Positions 12,501 to 22,884 of a stretch of DNA of 64,000 nt are shown here, one piece after another. Location of the stretch: NCBI GenBank assembly GCA_043228905.1, contig JBHGNT010000014.1, positions 15,996,001 to 16,060,000 of the forward strand. The letters run 5' to 3'. Source of the DNA: Azolla caroliniana (lineage: Eukaryota; Polypodiophyta). Numbering within the stretch: the stretch's first letter is position 1; every line of letters begins with the position of its first letter. The notes under the pieces are model-generated. The model was not told the origin of the DNA, made no database searches, and saw nothing but the letters and a program-made list of their open reading frames with translations. Made by a program: the position numbers and the translations under genes.

Positions 12501-15500
12501 CAAATGGTCATGCAAGATAAGGCATGCAATACTATAGGTATATATAGTTGCTAAGAATTACAAGCTCGACTTTAGTTCCCCAGGAAAGTTTTCAATAAAT
12601 ACCCACTTACTTTAGGTTTAGCCATTGTTTGCAACTTCTCTTAAAAAACTCGATAAATGAGCTCCAAAGCTAGGATGCTTGTACTTAATTAAAGATAAGG
12701 CACCAGAAACTCAAATCTTCTTCATTGCCAATGAAGACTTCATGTTATATGGTTTTGCTTGAATAATTAATAATTTGTAAATTTCTTTATATGATGTTAT
12801 AGATATTATTCAATATTTGTGCACATGCCATATTAATTAATCTTCGAGTATCATCTTCATTATTTATAAAATACAATAATTTGAAGTGATCTGCTAATCT
12901 TGGTTTGCCTTTCCAAGTCGTTCTTTTTTCAAATGAGGTTAGGCTATATCTTTTTCTCATGTAGAGTTTTGTTGTGACTCTTGGTTGGAGAAGGCCACAG
13001 TTGGTTTTCTTCACCATCAGCAAGATCATCAACATCAAGATGAGATCACATTGATCCGGTCGTTGCATAGCCAGTGGAAGGGTGAGGTTCAGATAGCAAG
13101 GGCAGGTCGAAAGACTGCAGCCACATCAATCCCCTTCTTTAATTTATTTTCTTTTCTTCTCTTTTATTTTCTTGTTGGGTCACACTGCAATTGTCTAGCT
13201 TCTGCTACCAACTCCCCCATTAGACCATCTGACTTTACCATAGCAAGGAATAACATATGTGATACTGATCAGATACCTGATATTTCATGCTGATTTCAAT
13301 CTTGATTTCTCATGTTACCTTAATGGAAATGCTTGTGTAAAGCTTCTCGTTGGGGGTTCAATTAAATGCTTATATTTTTACTGCTTGATGTAAAACTTCT
13401 TGGAAATCTCCAAATCTTCTTTCATGTTCTATAAATTTACAACCTCGGATTTTCTAGAAAATTCTAGCTATCAAAGTATAAAAAGGAGCCTTGAGCTACA
13501 ACCTCCTCAGCCTTGCCAACACTCCCATGCAACACAAGAGAGTTTTGTATGTGTCTTGTTCTTATTCTTCTGGTCATTGAGTTCCCATTCCATCTCGTTT
13601 TATATCATTTCTTATGATCAAGTTCTTGTAAATTATCATAAGATCTGTTCCATTGCTGATTATAAAAATAAAGTAACGGTGATTTCTTGCATATGAAGAA
13701 GTCTAAAGTTATGATCCACATGGGCACCATAGCATATCTTTGTTTTGACCTGATTTCTTCTATTATGATAGTCTTCTATATCGATGACCACAAAAAATCG
13801 TGAATTAATAGATATAATGTTCTCTGGGAGAGAGAATCAAATGAGATATAATGTTCTCTGGGAGCAAATGAGTGAGGATCTTGAGAGGAGCAAATGAGTG
13901 AATAGAGATTAAGCTGCATGAAAAGAAATAGACCAAATATGGCATTGTTATCTAGAGTATATGTACTAGGGAAATGTCATTTCCCACAGCATCGAACTGG
14001 TGAATATTCTGTGTCACTTCCCAACAAGGACAAACAACATTGATTTTGACAGAAAGTATATAATGCTCCAGCTACATAGAAATTAAAATTCTTTGAAAGG
14101 CACAGTATCTCAGCTAGTTTGCAGTCAATATTTTCATTGCAACTATTTCATACATGCTCCATTAAATTTCATATTAACACCAACAACACAAACAGGACAA
14201 AATCCTTTGCAACGAGATAGTGGTTCTCGTAATGTGTTATCTATATTGCCATCCTCCCTTCATAAATGTGCCAGTAAATGTCTTATAAACTGGTATTCCA
14301 AACTTCTTCTCAAATATTACTATATGCTGATGATATTGTGCTGATTTCTGACTCTCCGGAGGGACTACAAAGACATCTAAATGCCTTAAAAACTATTTTG
14401 TACAGACAAAGGTTTGTCAATCAACATGAATAAAACTAAAGTGATGGTGTTTAACACCACCCAAGCATGGGTAACAAGATCAAAACCAGAATTCTTCTTG
14501 GGAGAGGAGAAGGTGGAATACACACGCTCCTACACATACCTAGGAGTAACATTTACAGGACCTAGGTTCTCCTTACAAGAGGCTGCTTGTGCCCGACTTT
14601 CTCGTGCATATGCAGCCCTTGGTGCTCTCGAGAGACAATGTACACATTTGCAGTTCCAAGAGCCACGGACTAAGCTATGGTTATTTGATACACTTGTCAC
14701 ACCAACTCTTCTCTATGGAATAGAGACATGGGGACCGAGTCTTAATAAGGCAAATCATTAGAAAGATTTAGAGAGACCTTTAGTGTCAATGATTGCTCGC
14801 ATGATAAGGAGCAAAGCATGGTGCCCCACGATATAATCCAGGCAGAGATGGGATCAACACCTATAATAACCGAGGCGCTGTTCCGATTAGTGACATTTAT
14901 CCAACGTCTTTGGGAGCTCCCTAAACGAAGGTACCCAAGGTTGGCACTTATGTCATCAAAACAACTGGCTGAAAATGGAGACACTCATTGTTGGTATGCT
15001 AAAATGCAGCAATGGTTCGAGCCACATGGCATGAGTATAAATGCACTACCCCCGTTCCAATATAGCTTGGACTGTTCCCATCTAAATATGACCAAAGTGG
15101 AAAAGAATAGAGTGATCCGCACTGATATTATTAACTTAGAAAACAAGATAACATGGATCAGCCCCAAAATACCACTTGGTACAAAGATGGCCCACTATAA
15201 GACACTTCTTACATGCATCGGAGGATGGATTTGTCATCAGGCCACCTTATATGGACATACATCTATCCTATGTGCTGCGTAGTGTGATAGGGCAGATGCG
15301 AACTTCATCACATCAGCTACAGATTGAGGTAGGCAGATATACACGACTACCTCTAGAAGAGAGAATTTGCCAATTGTGTCCTCAAGAAGTGGAATCTGAA
15401 GAACACTATGTTTGTCATTGTAGTGTCTTTTATGAAATCAGAGGGAGATACCATTGCCTCTTTAAACAAGGCTTTGGTCCACTACGCAAGGTAATGGAAT

Positions 15501-18500
15501 ATGAGGACCAACGATGCCTAGGACTTTTCTTGCTAGAGCTCAAGAGACATCGGGAAAAGTTGTTGAAGAATACAGCCACACAAGCTCATCCACAAAGAAC
15601 AATCACAACTTTCTTTAGCCCCATCACTCCTAATGCTAGAAGTCAACCCTGGGATACACAAATGGGCTTCAGACCAGGACATAACAAAGGGATTACAATT
15701 GATCGGGCAATGGCAATTTGCCGTGCACATCGGCCTCGGCCCCATGGACCACGACCTCGACACCCTTGTCATCGACAGATAAAAGCCATTATCTCTCGCC
15801 ATCGTAGGTGCTTCCCTCGCTTCGGAGACATTTCCATTTTGGATTGACCTATGCTAGAGATCTTTCAAAGACAAAAGCTACAATATACCTAATTTGAGGA
15901 TCTCACATGTGCCAAAAACCAGATTCCCTCATTAATTTTCCTTTCATGTTATTTACTTTTATATTTACTGTGTAATATTTATTTTATTTTGATTTTTTCT
16001 CAAGACGAGACAACACTTAAGATGTAATCTCTTATTTGGTCTTATAGGCCATTTTGGCCTCTTAAAAGACATTAATATATCTTTCTTTCTTTCTTTCTTT
16101 CTTTATCTAACCAAGGATAGTAATGTAATTAACGTCTCTTCTTCTCCCCTATGCCTAAACTAGTTGCACATACTAAATCTAATCCATCAAATGCAATCAA
16201 CTCACCAGGTATACAAGAAAACACGGCCAAGATCAAAAGCTTTTGAAATGTATTGCAGAGGATATGTCCACAAAAATGGCATTCCAAGAGAAATCTGCAA
16301 AATGATCAGAAATCTTCCATGAGCAATATCTAAAACTATGAGCTCCTTTAGATACATTGGAGACTTATAAATTACATGAGAAATATCAAACCTCAATTTA
16401 TCAATTAATAGTATGATCAGTATACATCAAGAAATTAAAAACGTGGTCTATGAACAATAATAAAAAGACACTCATAGGACTGAAATCAATCTTCGCAGCA
16501 GGTGGCTTAAAGTTGTGATCAAAGCAGGTGAGGTCAATGGGTTTAAGCATGAGGTAGCTAAGGTGAACTCGGGAGAAGAATACTGTCAGAATCAGCACCA
16601 GTGCGGATATCCTTGTCAAACTCAAAAAGTGCAGACATATACGCCAAGTGTTACAATCATCACCAAGGGTAAACCAGTGGATGTTACCTCCCCATGTTAC
16701 CTTTTTCAGCCTAAAAATTCATGATTTATCTAGGTGTCTCAACCAAACAAGCAATTTGATTTCCCTACTTTATCCAATGATTTGGGAAACAGTACAGTTT
16801 CTTTCAAAAAATAACTTAGTTATTGAATGGGTTTCCCACTCCTCCCTACATAGTGCAGCCTCTCTCTTGCAAACTTCTGATTCCTAATCTATGATGGTTG
16901 GAATTGATCCATTTAGTTTCAGCTTTTTATCTCTGGTCCCTAGAGCAATCACACCAAGTTTGTACTCTGGAATCTGGATGATGTTTTAATATGTTAGAAC
17001 TTACATGTTTAATTACATATTATGTCATAATTTAATACATGGATAAATATGTTTCACATTCTACAATTTTATCCCATGTTTTCCTTGGAGGGATTCTGTT
17101 TCTGACCATACCCATTTCCCAACCATGCTCTACAGATTTCCTGAACCCACAATCTTTATATACATTATGAAGTGTCACCTTTACCATTATAGGTATCATC
17201 TACCAACATCATGTTACAAAAGTCAACAATCATAACACTGCAGGATTAGTTTGGCACAAGTACTAATTCTGTATTTCAAGATATAAGAACCATGCCCTTT
17301 CCTCCATTTATCCCGTGTACATTTAACACATCCAGCCTTTTCACAGAGGAACCTACAAATGCTAGCTCAAGCATCCATTAAAATAAAGGGAAAAGTACCA
17401 GGATACCCCTGGAAGTTCCAAATTTACCAAACTACCCCTATGTCCAAAAAATTACACTTTATAAAGTAATTATACACTCAAATCTACAAGCCCTATTTAC
17501 CAAGGATGGAAGAAATGGACCTGAACTAGCCCTATTTACCAAAGATTTGAGTGTATAATTACTTTATAAAGTGTAATTTTTTGGACATAGGGGTAGTTTG
17601 GTAAATTTAGAACTTCCAGGGGCATTCTGGTAAATAGACAAACTTCCAGGGGTATCCTGGTACTTTTCCCTAAAATAAACTCATGCTACCTCAATTGTTT
17701 GTATGGAAGTCTGCTTAGCAGTGAAACACATCTCCAAAGATATGCTTAGTTGTGCAATACACATCTCCAATGAATTTGGCAATCTATTAACACTCAAGTA
17801 AACATTTCTGGAAATTAGCTGTATCACAGCATTCTAAGTTTGTTGTGAGTTGCCTGAACTCTAGGATTTTTTAAGAGCCTCATACATATTACCCCATACA
17901 TTATCTATTTTGAGAGCATCCTCCAATATCACATTCCAACAATGATCTCTCAGGCACAGTATAATGCAAACTCCCCAAGTCCATCCAAAGTTTCAGAAAT
18001 CCCCATCCATAATAACATGATTTAGGTAAATAGACGAGGTCATATGTCGGATGTCGGAATGTTTTCTCGATAGCACTGCTTACTATTACAATACAAACAT
18101 CAACCCTGAATGTTGGATTTAATATAATGCAAGAAGGCTTCTTGATCATATTCAACATTATCCCATTCTTAATATAAGTATTAACTTTCTTAGAGCCCTG
18201 ACACTCCTTTAAACTCGATAATGCAAGCTCAGTATGGAAATTGCATCACAGCATCAAAATCTGTCAAATATAAAGGCATGTAAGATATGTGAGGAAGGGC
18301 TAGTAGAGGATGAGTATCACTTGCTTTTTACATGCACCGCATATAGTGAATTCGTGAAAGCTACAATGACAGATTAAGAGGGGGTGATGACTTGAGTGTC
18401 ACACTAAAGAGAATGTCAAGAAGGTTGAGCTCATATGTGTATGTCTTATTCATACATCAAGACTTTGTGTTTCAAAGTATGAATCTCCCTTCTTGGGAAG

Positions 18501-21500
18501 GATACATACATCAAGAAAACTTGTGTACTTAGGTTCCATGGGTCAATATTGGCCTCTCTATGGACGCTAAAAAATATCTAATATAATCTACTATTTCTTA
18601 TGTGCAACTTTGGAAACCTCATCAGATCTTATTTTAAATTTATTCAATAAAAATTAATGTAACATTCATCACTTATAAAATAGTCCTAATTCTGGAATAG
18701 AGATCCCAGAAATATAATCTCAGTATTTTGCCAACTTTCAATAAATTGCCTGCATCTATGGCAGACCAAACTGCAATACCTAAATCATTCAGAATTTAAA
18801 ATTGATTTCTAATTCACTCTGTAATAAACAATCAGTTATTGATTTGCCTGAAGGGATGCAGCAAGTGAGAGTGTCAGCAGTGTGTCCCCTAGGCTCAGTT
18901 CCTGTGTGACAAAGATATTAAAGAGATTATAATCTTTTCGTGAGTAATGTTGCGAAAATGTTTGAAATGATCAAAAGACTACAATGATAATTTGTTGCTA
19001 TATGTTACAATAAGTGCACATTCATCACAGCCCAGAAGCATACCTCCAGTAACAATAACAGCAAAGATGGTGCATATAGAAGTACATTCATCTTGACAGA
19101 TACTGCAAAACTGCATAAAAAGCCAACATGAATTCATTGCAACAATGACTTATCAAACATTTGCATCCCAAGAAGCCAAAGGATCATTTGAAATTACCTA
19201 AAAATCACTATTCCAACCTTCCATTTATGATTCTGGAAAAAAATTATCGCCAAATGTGCCAACATTGTAGCAATGCAGTCATTGAACAATCTAAGCACAA
19301 AAATAGAATGCATTCTTTTTGAAAGGCAGAGCAAAGGAAGACCCCACCATGGCAGCTGTAAAACCAAATTTAGTGTTAAATCAAGAAAAACATATCCTTA
19401 TTATTCTGGAATAAAAACACAATAGCAACATGCTTCTTTATGAAGTAAATTGCATCCAAGGAGTCAAAGATTCAAATTTTTGACAGATGCCAGTATGTGA
19501 AAATGCTCAAAGAAGTCAGCCCCCCCCCCATTGCTCTTATTGGTAACCCAAGCACATTTGTTATAGAAACGATCTTTTATTTTCATCCAGCACATTGATA
19601 TGAGAGAATAATAGTTTCTTGCATGACTATTGCCATATAAGTGTTGCAAATATGGAAACACAACAAAATTGTGGCACAAGATATGGAAACAAACAAAAAA
19701 CACAGAAAAACAATGCAAGCGATCTAACTTCTCTAGTAATTGGTCTCTTGTCTAGGTAATTTCTCTCGTAATTGACCTCCTATCTAGGAGACATCTCCAT
19801 GTCAAAAATCTCAAACGGTTGGTGCTAGCATAATGCAAAATACATGGTTGATGAGAATGCATTGCAAGATCGATCCATAATATGATGAGAGGTATGGAAC
19901 CAAATATACCAAGCAATTTAGTCTCCCCATGGTCTTATTACAGGTAGGAAGGGCACGATGGGGTTATAGTTTGCTTGCATCCCCATCACATGATTGGAAA
20001 ATCAAGACAAAAACACATTGATTGTTAAACCTATCCAACCATGAAATGCACACAATAATTAGTTACGAACATTAGAGGGAGGATATTTTAGTGTTATTGT
20101 TTGATTAGATTCAGATTAGCTCATTATAAAATCACGTAAAAGAAAATGTATTGCTCATTGAAGCGGCCACAACAACTAGTTACAAAAGTTTTCTCTGTGA
20201 TAAAATTATATTATTAGTGGGAAGCCTCATATGAGGTATAAACCTACAGTAGAGATTCAGTTTGGAGTACTATTTCTCCAACCATCTTCATTCTTTAGAG
20301 AATCGAGTTGTGAAAATATGGCCATGCACCTGGATATCAACTAAAAGTTGAGGGATATTGACAATGCATACATAATATAAAGTTAAGTCTTATAAAGACA
20401 GCACAAATTTCCACTGTATCTACGTTCACGTTCATATATTGATGGGAAGACAAGATTTATCAGAAGATATTCTAAGTCTCTTGCATTGGTGAAATATCTA
20501 GCACAAATATTAAAATATGAAGACAACCTAACAAAAATTGAGCCTCCCCCCCCCCCCCTACTTTCCCCACTCTTACAGCTAGCTTTGCATTCTTTTTGGG
20601 CAGAATGAGTCATATTTGGTATCCTGAGGATGGTAATATATGTTTCTATGTATCTGTAATTTTCCTTCTATCATTTTTAAGAACTTACAGAACCCACAAG
20701 TCTAAATCAAAGAACCAGTCAAATATTAGAATATGAAGACAACCTAACAAAAATTGAGCCCCCCCCCTTTCCCCGCTCTTACAGCTAGCTTTGCATTCGT
20801 TTTGGGCAGAATGAGTCGTATTTGGTATCCTGAGGATGGTAATATATGTTTCTATGTATCTGTAATTTTCCTTCTATCATTTTTTAGAACTTACAGAACC
20901 CACAAGTCTAAATCAAAGAACCAGTCAAATTATTTGCCTAATTCAAGCATTTTCAAGTGGCTTTTTGAATATAACTTATAAAACTCACCACTTTAGTTTG
21001 ATAATAGAGTACCATGACGATGCCCAAATTCAACACGTAGAGAAAAAAAAATATAACCTGAAAAATATGGCAAAAGAAATTAGAAAATTCACAACAAAAA
21101 ATTCTAGAACATGAGAGAGGCTCAACTTATAGCAATACATCAAAAGCGCTAATGAAACTATGGACAAATATATGAAATGTGTCATAATTCTATTCATTTG
21201 GTACCGTTAGAGGTTCCAATTGGAAGCCCTCTCTGGGTGAGAACAGTGTTTCCTATCACAATTATCTTATATGCTATTACAATGCTGAAATCTTCCAGAA
21301 AACTGCTAGAAAGGCATTCTATCTGAATGATCCACAATATCACAAGCTTTTCAACCAGTTGTTAACAATTCAATAGTTCCTGTCCCAATACCACCAAGAC
21401 CCAATACATCTCATTTATGGAAAAGATCAGGCAGAAATCAACATTTCACAAATTAGATACTTCTCTTGAGGCATGCAACCTTGATACATTTCCATAATTC

Positions 21501-22431
21501 TAGCTCTGATACTATCAGACATTCATGTGCAGTAATTTCTATCCATATTAGTGTCAAAGATAACATGCCTGTTAGAAATATGTCAGCAAAAGAACAGATT
21601 ATGCAAGAGTAAGCTTCCCACCTGTGCCGGAAACACTTCGCCTCCAGTGAGATGTTTGATAGCAGAATAGCAGTAGAGAAATCCTGCAGGGTACACCAAG
21701 GGACCAGTATCTCCTTTAAGGTTTGCATAGTTCCTTTCTCCTTCCAAGAATCCATTTACCTGTTGCATCAACAAGTCTTTCTATTAGCACATCATTTACA
21801 TAAAACAAACACCTACACCTAAAAATATTCATAATACAAGACAAAAACCAACATAGCAAACAAACTTCATCACCTGAATCACTCAAAGTAAAAAACAACA
21901 ATCAACATACCAAACAAAATTTATCGCCAGAATCACTAAAATACAAAACAACATTTAACATCCAATATTCAGAATTTCCACATTCCACTCCACATTCCAC
22001 ATTCAAGCTTAAACATTTAAATCACATCCAATAACTACATTTCAACAATCAAGATTCAAAATTCAAAACTTATATTTCAAACAACATCAGACATCCAAAA
22101 TTCAACATTCATTCCCGAATTCTGAAGAAAATAAGTTCACCTGAGACATGTAGGCATCCCAGTCGATCTTCGTGTCTGCAAATTAAGTCCCAAGATGAAT
22201 CCAAAGAAACATTTATAGGAGATATGGAGTAATGAAACATATAGAAAATACGAAAGGATGCCAAGAAAAGGATGTGATGGACATACATGGAACTTTGTAG
22301 ACTATGAGAGCTGTAAGGATGGAGTCAGCCAGGAGCAGGGCAGCAATGGGGAGGAGGTCTTTCTGGTTCCAACGACTGCTTGAACCATCATGTGACTGCT
22401 TCCTGTGGGGTGAGAAGCTCGATCGCACCAT
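6374..22431 (-). CDS. ALG3: ALG3, Dol-P-Man:Man5GlcNAc2-PP-Dol alpha-1,3-mannosyltransferase (13 exons, complete)
   Basis: This is an ER-membrane GT58 enzyme. It adds the first lumenal mannose, from Dol-P-Man, to the lipid-linked N-glycan precursor. The join (minus, 5'->3') is 22431-22287, 22175-22141, 21759-21622, 21057-20989, 19355-19198, 19110-19044, 18901-18848, 16294-16206, 10938-10822, 7735-7626, 7535-7457, 7377-7321, 6542-6374. That is 1287 nt, or 428 codons plus stop, about the family's usual 430-440. All junctions keep frame. Motifs in order: [104 protein letters not shown]. Many hydrophobic helices are present. The protein ends in KKSA, a KKxx ER-retrieval signal. Introns 4, 7, 8 and 9 are enlarged by transposons and duplications. 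No disabling change was seen. Confidence 0.97.
7321..7377 (-). CDS. ALG3: ALG3 exon 12
   Basis: 57 nt between TTTTTCAG|GTATTT and TTTAAG|GTGAGA. It encodes [18 protein letters not shown]. Confidence 0.95.
7457..7535 (-). CDS. ALG3: ALG3 exon 11
   Basis: 79 nt between ATTTTCAG|ATATAA and TCATG|GTAACA. It encodes [14 protein letters not shown] and [11 protein letters not shown], a hallmark ALG3 block. The Trp codon is split TG|G. Confidence 0.96.
7626..7735 (-). CDS. ALG3: ALG3 exon 10
   Basis: 110 nt between CTCTTCAG|ACAAAA and CCAACAT|GTAAGG. It encodes the KGGLFPALN start and a variable cytosolic loop (residues up to KLLDPT), the least conserved part of the protein. Confidence 0.88.
7751..8030. 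repeat. Tandem duplication, 142-bp unit (ALG3 intron 9)
   Basis: AGAGTTTAGAACT, then TATTTTAGTATTTTAATTT, CGTTCAGAATTGTCCATAAC and a run ending AAAGAGGAAAGAGCCA occur twice, 142 bp apart (7751 and 7893). It starts 16 bp from the acceptor of exon 10, so it brings a second copy of near-splice-site sequence. Confidence 0.85.
8165..8278 (+). mobile_element. LINE reverse-transcriptase fragment (palm)
   Basis: The + frame gives [16 protein letters not shown], the conserved G.RQG.PLSP.L motif of non-LTR RT. It has stop codons on both sides. It is joined to the YADD-region repeat that follows and lies in ALG3 intron 9. Confidence 0.75.
8278..8883 (+). repeat. Near-perfect tandem triplication, 201-bp unit, from LINE RT
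   Basis: Units start at 8281, 8482 and 8683 (CCTGGTATTAATATATGACA) and look identical until the last bases of unit 3. The first half reads as the RT catalytic region with a mutated box (YDND in place of YADD) followed by [19 protein letters not shown], close to the LINE at 14323. A fourth, clearly diverged part-unit is visible at about 8972-9032. The array was therefore made after the LINE had died. Confidence 0.93.
9403..9663 (-). mobile_element. LINE C-terminal domain fragment, antisense, decayed
   Basis: The minus frame begins near [18 protein letters not shown] and goes on to [20 protein letters not shown]. It lines up with [17 protein letters not shown] and [18 protein letters not shown] of the + strand LINE at 15.3-15.6 kb. 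The second Cys and the His of the finger are lost. It is inverted relative to the RT fragments at 8.2-8.9 kb. Confidence 0.7.
9908..10330. repeat. Diverged tandem duplication, about 227-bp unit
   Basis: CAGAACAC..CTGAAA, TATCTACAATACAG, CTCATAGTGATTTTTATCC and GGTATCAT recur with a 227-bp shift (9924 and 10151). It lies in ALG3 intron 9 and has no known coding content. Confidence 0.75.
10822..10938 (-). CDS. ALG3: ALG3 exon 9
   Basis: 117 nt after TTGCAG|GTCAGT. It encodes [19 protein letters not shown] and a helix ending FAQFKWT. The donor is ACCAA|GTGGGT; a GT four bases downstream would break frame with exon 10. Confidence 0.94.
10939..14309. other. ALG3 intron 8, unassigned part
   Basis: There is no conserved coding sequence. 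The only structure seen is a small direct repeat at about 13815-13905 (GATATAATGTTCTCTGGGAG twice and GAGCAAATGAGTGA twice). Confidence 0.5.
14310..16105 (+). mobile_element. 5'-truncated LINE (non-LTR retrotransposon)
   Basis: It begins just before the RT catalytic box (YADD, 14323-14334), followed by [15 protein letters not shown], then [11 protein letters not shown] and [12 protein letters not shown] (RT thumb). The C-terminal domain has LRTSSHQL-type residues and a finger CxxC..H..C ([17 protein letters not shown], about 15365-15425), then [13 protein letters not shown]. The frame is broken at several points (for example near 14400 and 14760). The 3' UTR ends in a (CTTT)n tail at 16078-16105, not poly(A). 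The element lies in ALG3 intron 8, just 100 bp below exon 8. Confidence 0.92.
14414..15847 (+). pseudogene. LINE ORF2 3' half (RT thumb, C-terminal zinc finger)
   Basis: Three overlapping open stretches (14414-14761, 14818-15282, 15176-15847) carry one continuous protein homology with two or more frame changes. The last stretch has the finger (about residues 63-80 of that stretch) and a basic, Arg/His-rich tail near [18 protein letters not shown]. The product would have bound LINE RNA/cDNA; it cannot be made now. Confidence 0.85.
16206..16294 (-). CDS. ALG3: ALG3 exon 8
   Basis: 89 nt between TTTTGCAG|ATTTCT and CACCTG|GTGAGT. It encodes [20 protein letters not shown] and RVFLYT. The final Trp codon is split TG|G. 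Confidence 0.96.
16295..17387. other. ALG3 intron 7, 3' part
   Basis: Apart from the exon 8 acceptor, I see no gene or element in this stretch. Confidence 0.5.
17388..17670. mobile_element. 283-bp Mutator-like MITE with long TIRs
   Basis: It runs from GGGAAAAGTACCAGGATACC to the inverse (GGTATCCTGGTACTTTTCCC). A second long inverted block, from near TTTACCAAACTACCCC to ACACTCAAATCT, is repeated inverted, so the arms cover most of the element. It is flanked by a perfect 9-bp direct repeat TAAAATAAA (17379-17387 and 17671-17679), as made by MULE transposases. There is no coding capacity. It lies in ALG3 intron 7. Confidence 0.93.
18262..18375 (+). mobile_element. LINE finger fragment
   Basis: The + frame reads [20 protein letters not shown] then CTAYSEF: CxxC..H..C with the EDEYH core shared with the LINE pieces at 15.4 and 63.8 kb. 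Only about 110 bp is recognisable, inside ALG3 intron 7. Confidence 0.75.
18848..18901 (-). CDS. ALG3: ALG3 exon 7, followed by a GC donor
   Basis: 54 nt, 18 codons, after CACACAG|GAACTG. The 18 residues exactly fill the gap between exons 6 and 8 expected from the family. The donor is CTTCAG|GCAAAT, so intron 7 is of the GC-AG class. Confidence 0.85.
19044..19110 (-). CDS. ALG3: ALG3 exon 6
   Basis: 67 nt; encodes [20 protein letters not shown]. Two AG acceptors lie 8 nt apart. The upstream one (TTATGCAG|TTTT) keeps frame with exon 5; the downstream one would shift it. The donor is CTGGAG|GTATGC. Confidence 0.94.
19198..19355 (-). CDS. ALG3: ALG3 exon 5
   Basis: 158 nt between TTTTACAG|CTGCCA and TTTTTAG|GTAATT. 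It encodes [22 protein letters not shown] and a following helix. It ends in phase 2 (AG|T, Ser completed by exon 6). Confidence 0.96.
20505..20933. repeat. Recent tandem duplication, 216-bp unit with poly-C tract
   Basis: Two copies (20505-20720 and 20721-20933) are nearly identical: ATATGAAGACAACCTAAC, a poly-C run of about 11 versus 8 C, CTTACAGCTAGCTTTGCATTC, GGTATCCTGAGGATGG and CCCACAAGTCTAAATC. The copy number of C and a few substitutions differ. It lies in ALG3 intron 4. Confidence 0.93.
20989..21057 (-). CDS. ALG3: ALG3 exon 4
   Basis: 69 nt, 23 codons, between TTTTTCAG|GTTATA and AAAGTG|GTGAGT. It encodes a transmembrane helix ([14 protein letters not shown]) that aligns with the segment before the LPWW motif. 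Confidence 0.9.
21622..21759 (-). CDS. ALG3: ALG3 exon 3
   Basis: 138 nt, 46 whole codons, between GCAACAG|GTAAAT and GCACAG|GTGGGA. It encodes [11 protein letters not shown], then [12 protein letters not shown] and GGEVFPAQ, the most conserved block of the family. Confidence 0.97.
22141..22175 (-). CDS. ALG3: ALG3 exon 2 (35-nt micro-exon)
   Basis: It lies between the acceptor TTTGCAG|AC and the donor CTCAG|GTGAAC, and encodes the conserved [11 protein letters not shown] lumenal-loop motif of ALG3. Intron 1 is only 111 bp. It is too small to show as a conventional open reading frame and was found from family conservation. Confidence 0.95.
22287..22431 (-). CDS. ALG3: ALG3 exon 1
   Basis: 145 nt, 48 codons plus one base. 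It starts at the ATG at 22431-22429. A short cytosolic, Ser/Arg/Lys-rich N-terminus is followed by the first hydrophobic helix ([15 protein letters not shown]). The donor reads CCAT|GTATGT, and the split Tyr codon (T|AC) is completed by exon 2. Confidence 0.95.
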
Positions 22432-22530
22432 GGCTATTATGCAAAGGCAAGCGAGATCTGTCTGAACAGAGGAGGGGTAGAAGAAAAGAATTATGACTGG
22501 CCTCTGTTTTGTATATTCATTTCAAACATT

Positions 22531-22572
22531 ATGCGAATGCACGTATGGTTCATTCTATACGTGCATTCGCAT
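22531..22572. repeat. Perfect inverted repeat, 16-bp stem, upstream of ALG3
   Basis: ATGCGAATGCACGTAT pairs with ATACGTGCATTCGCAT across a 10-bp loop, 100 bp before the ALG3 ATG. Related CATTCG/CGAATG words recur to 22757, so this may be one end of a small decayed MITE. Alternatively it could act as a 5' UTR or promoter hairpin. No motif allows a choice. Confidence 0.8.
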
Positions 22573-22884
22573 TCGAATAGGTTTCATTCGCGTATGGTAA
22601 ACAGCTTTGAAATATGGTAAATACCATACTTTTGTATTCATTATTTATTATAAGGTAAGGTAAATCTTTTTTAAGGTAAGAAAGATAAGGTAAAAGGTGT
22701 TACAAAAAACATACGAACGTTTTTATAACATACTCATTCGCATGCATTCGTATGAAAAAGAACGTTGTGCCAATGCATTCCAGTATTTTACTTACTATGG
22801 ACTATAGACACAAATCACAATTAACTACTCATCGCCCAATCCAACTTTATAATTCTCTCTAAATGTGTGGTCAAATATAGCATT

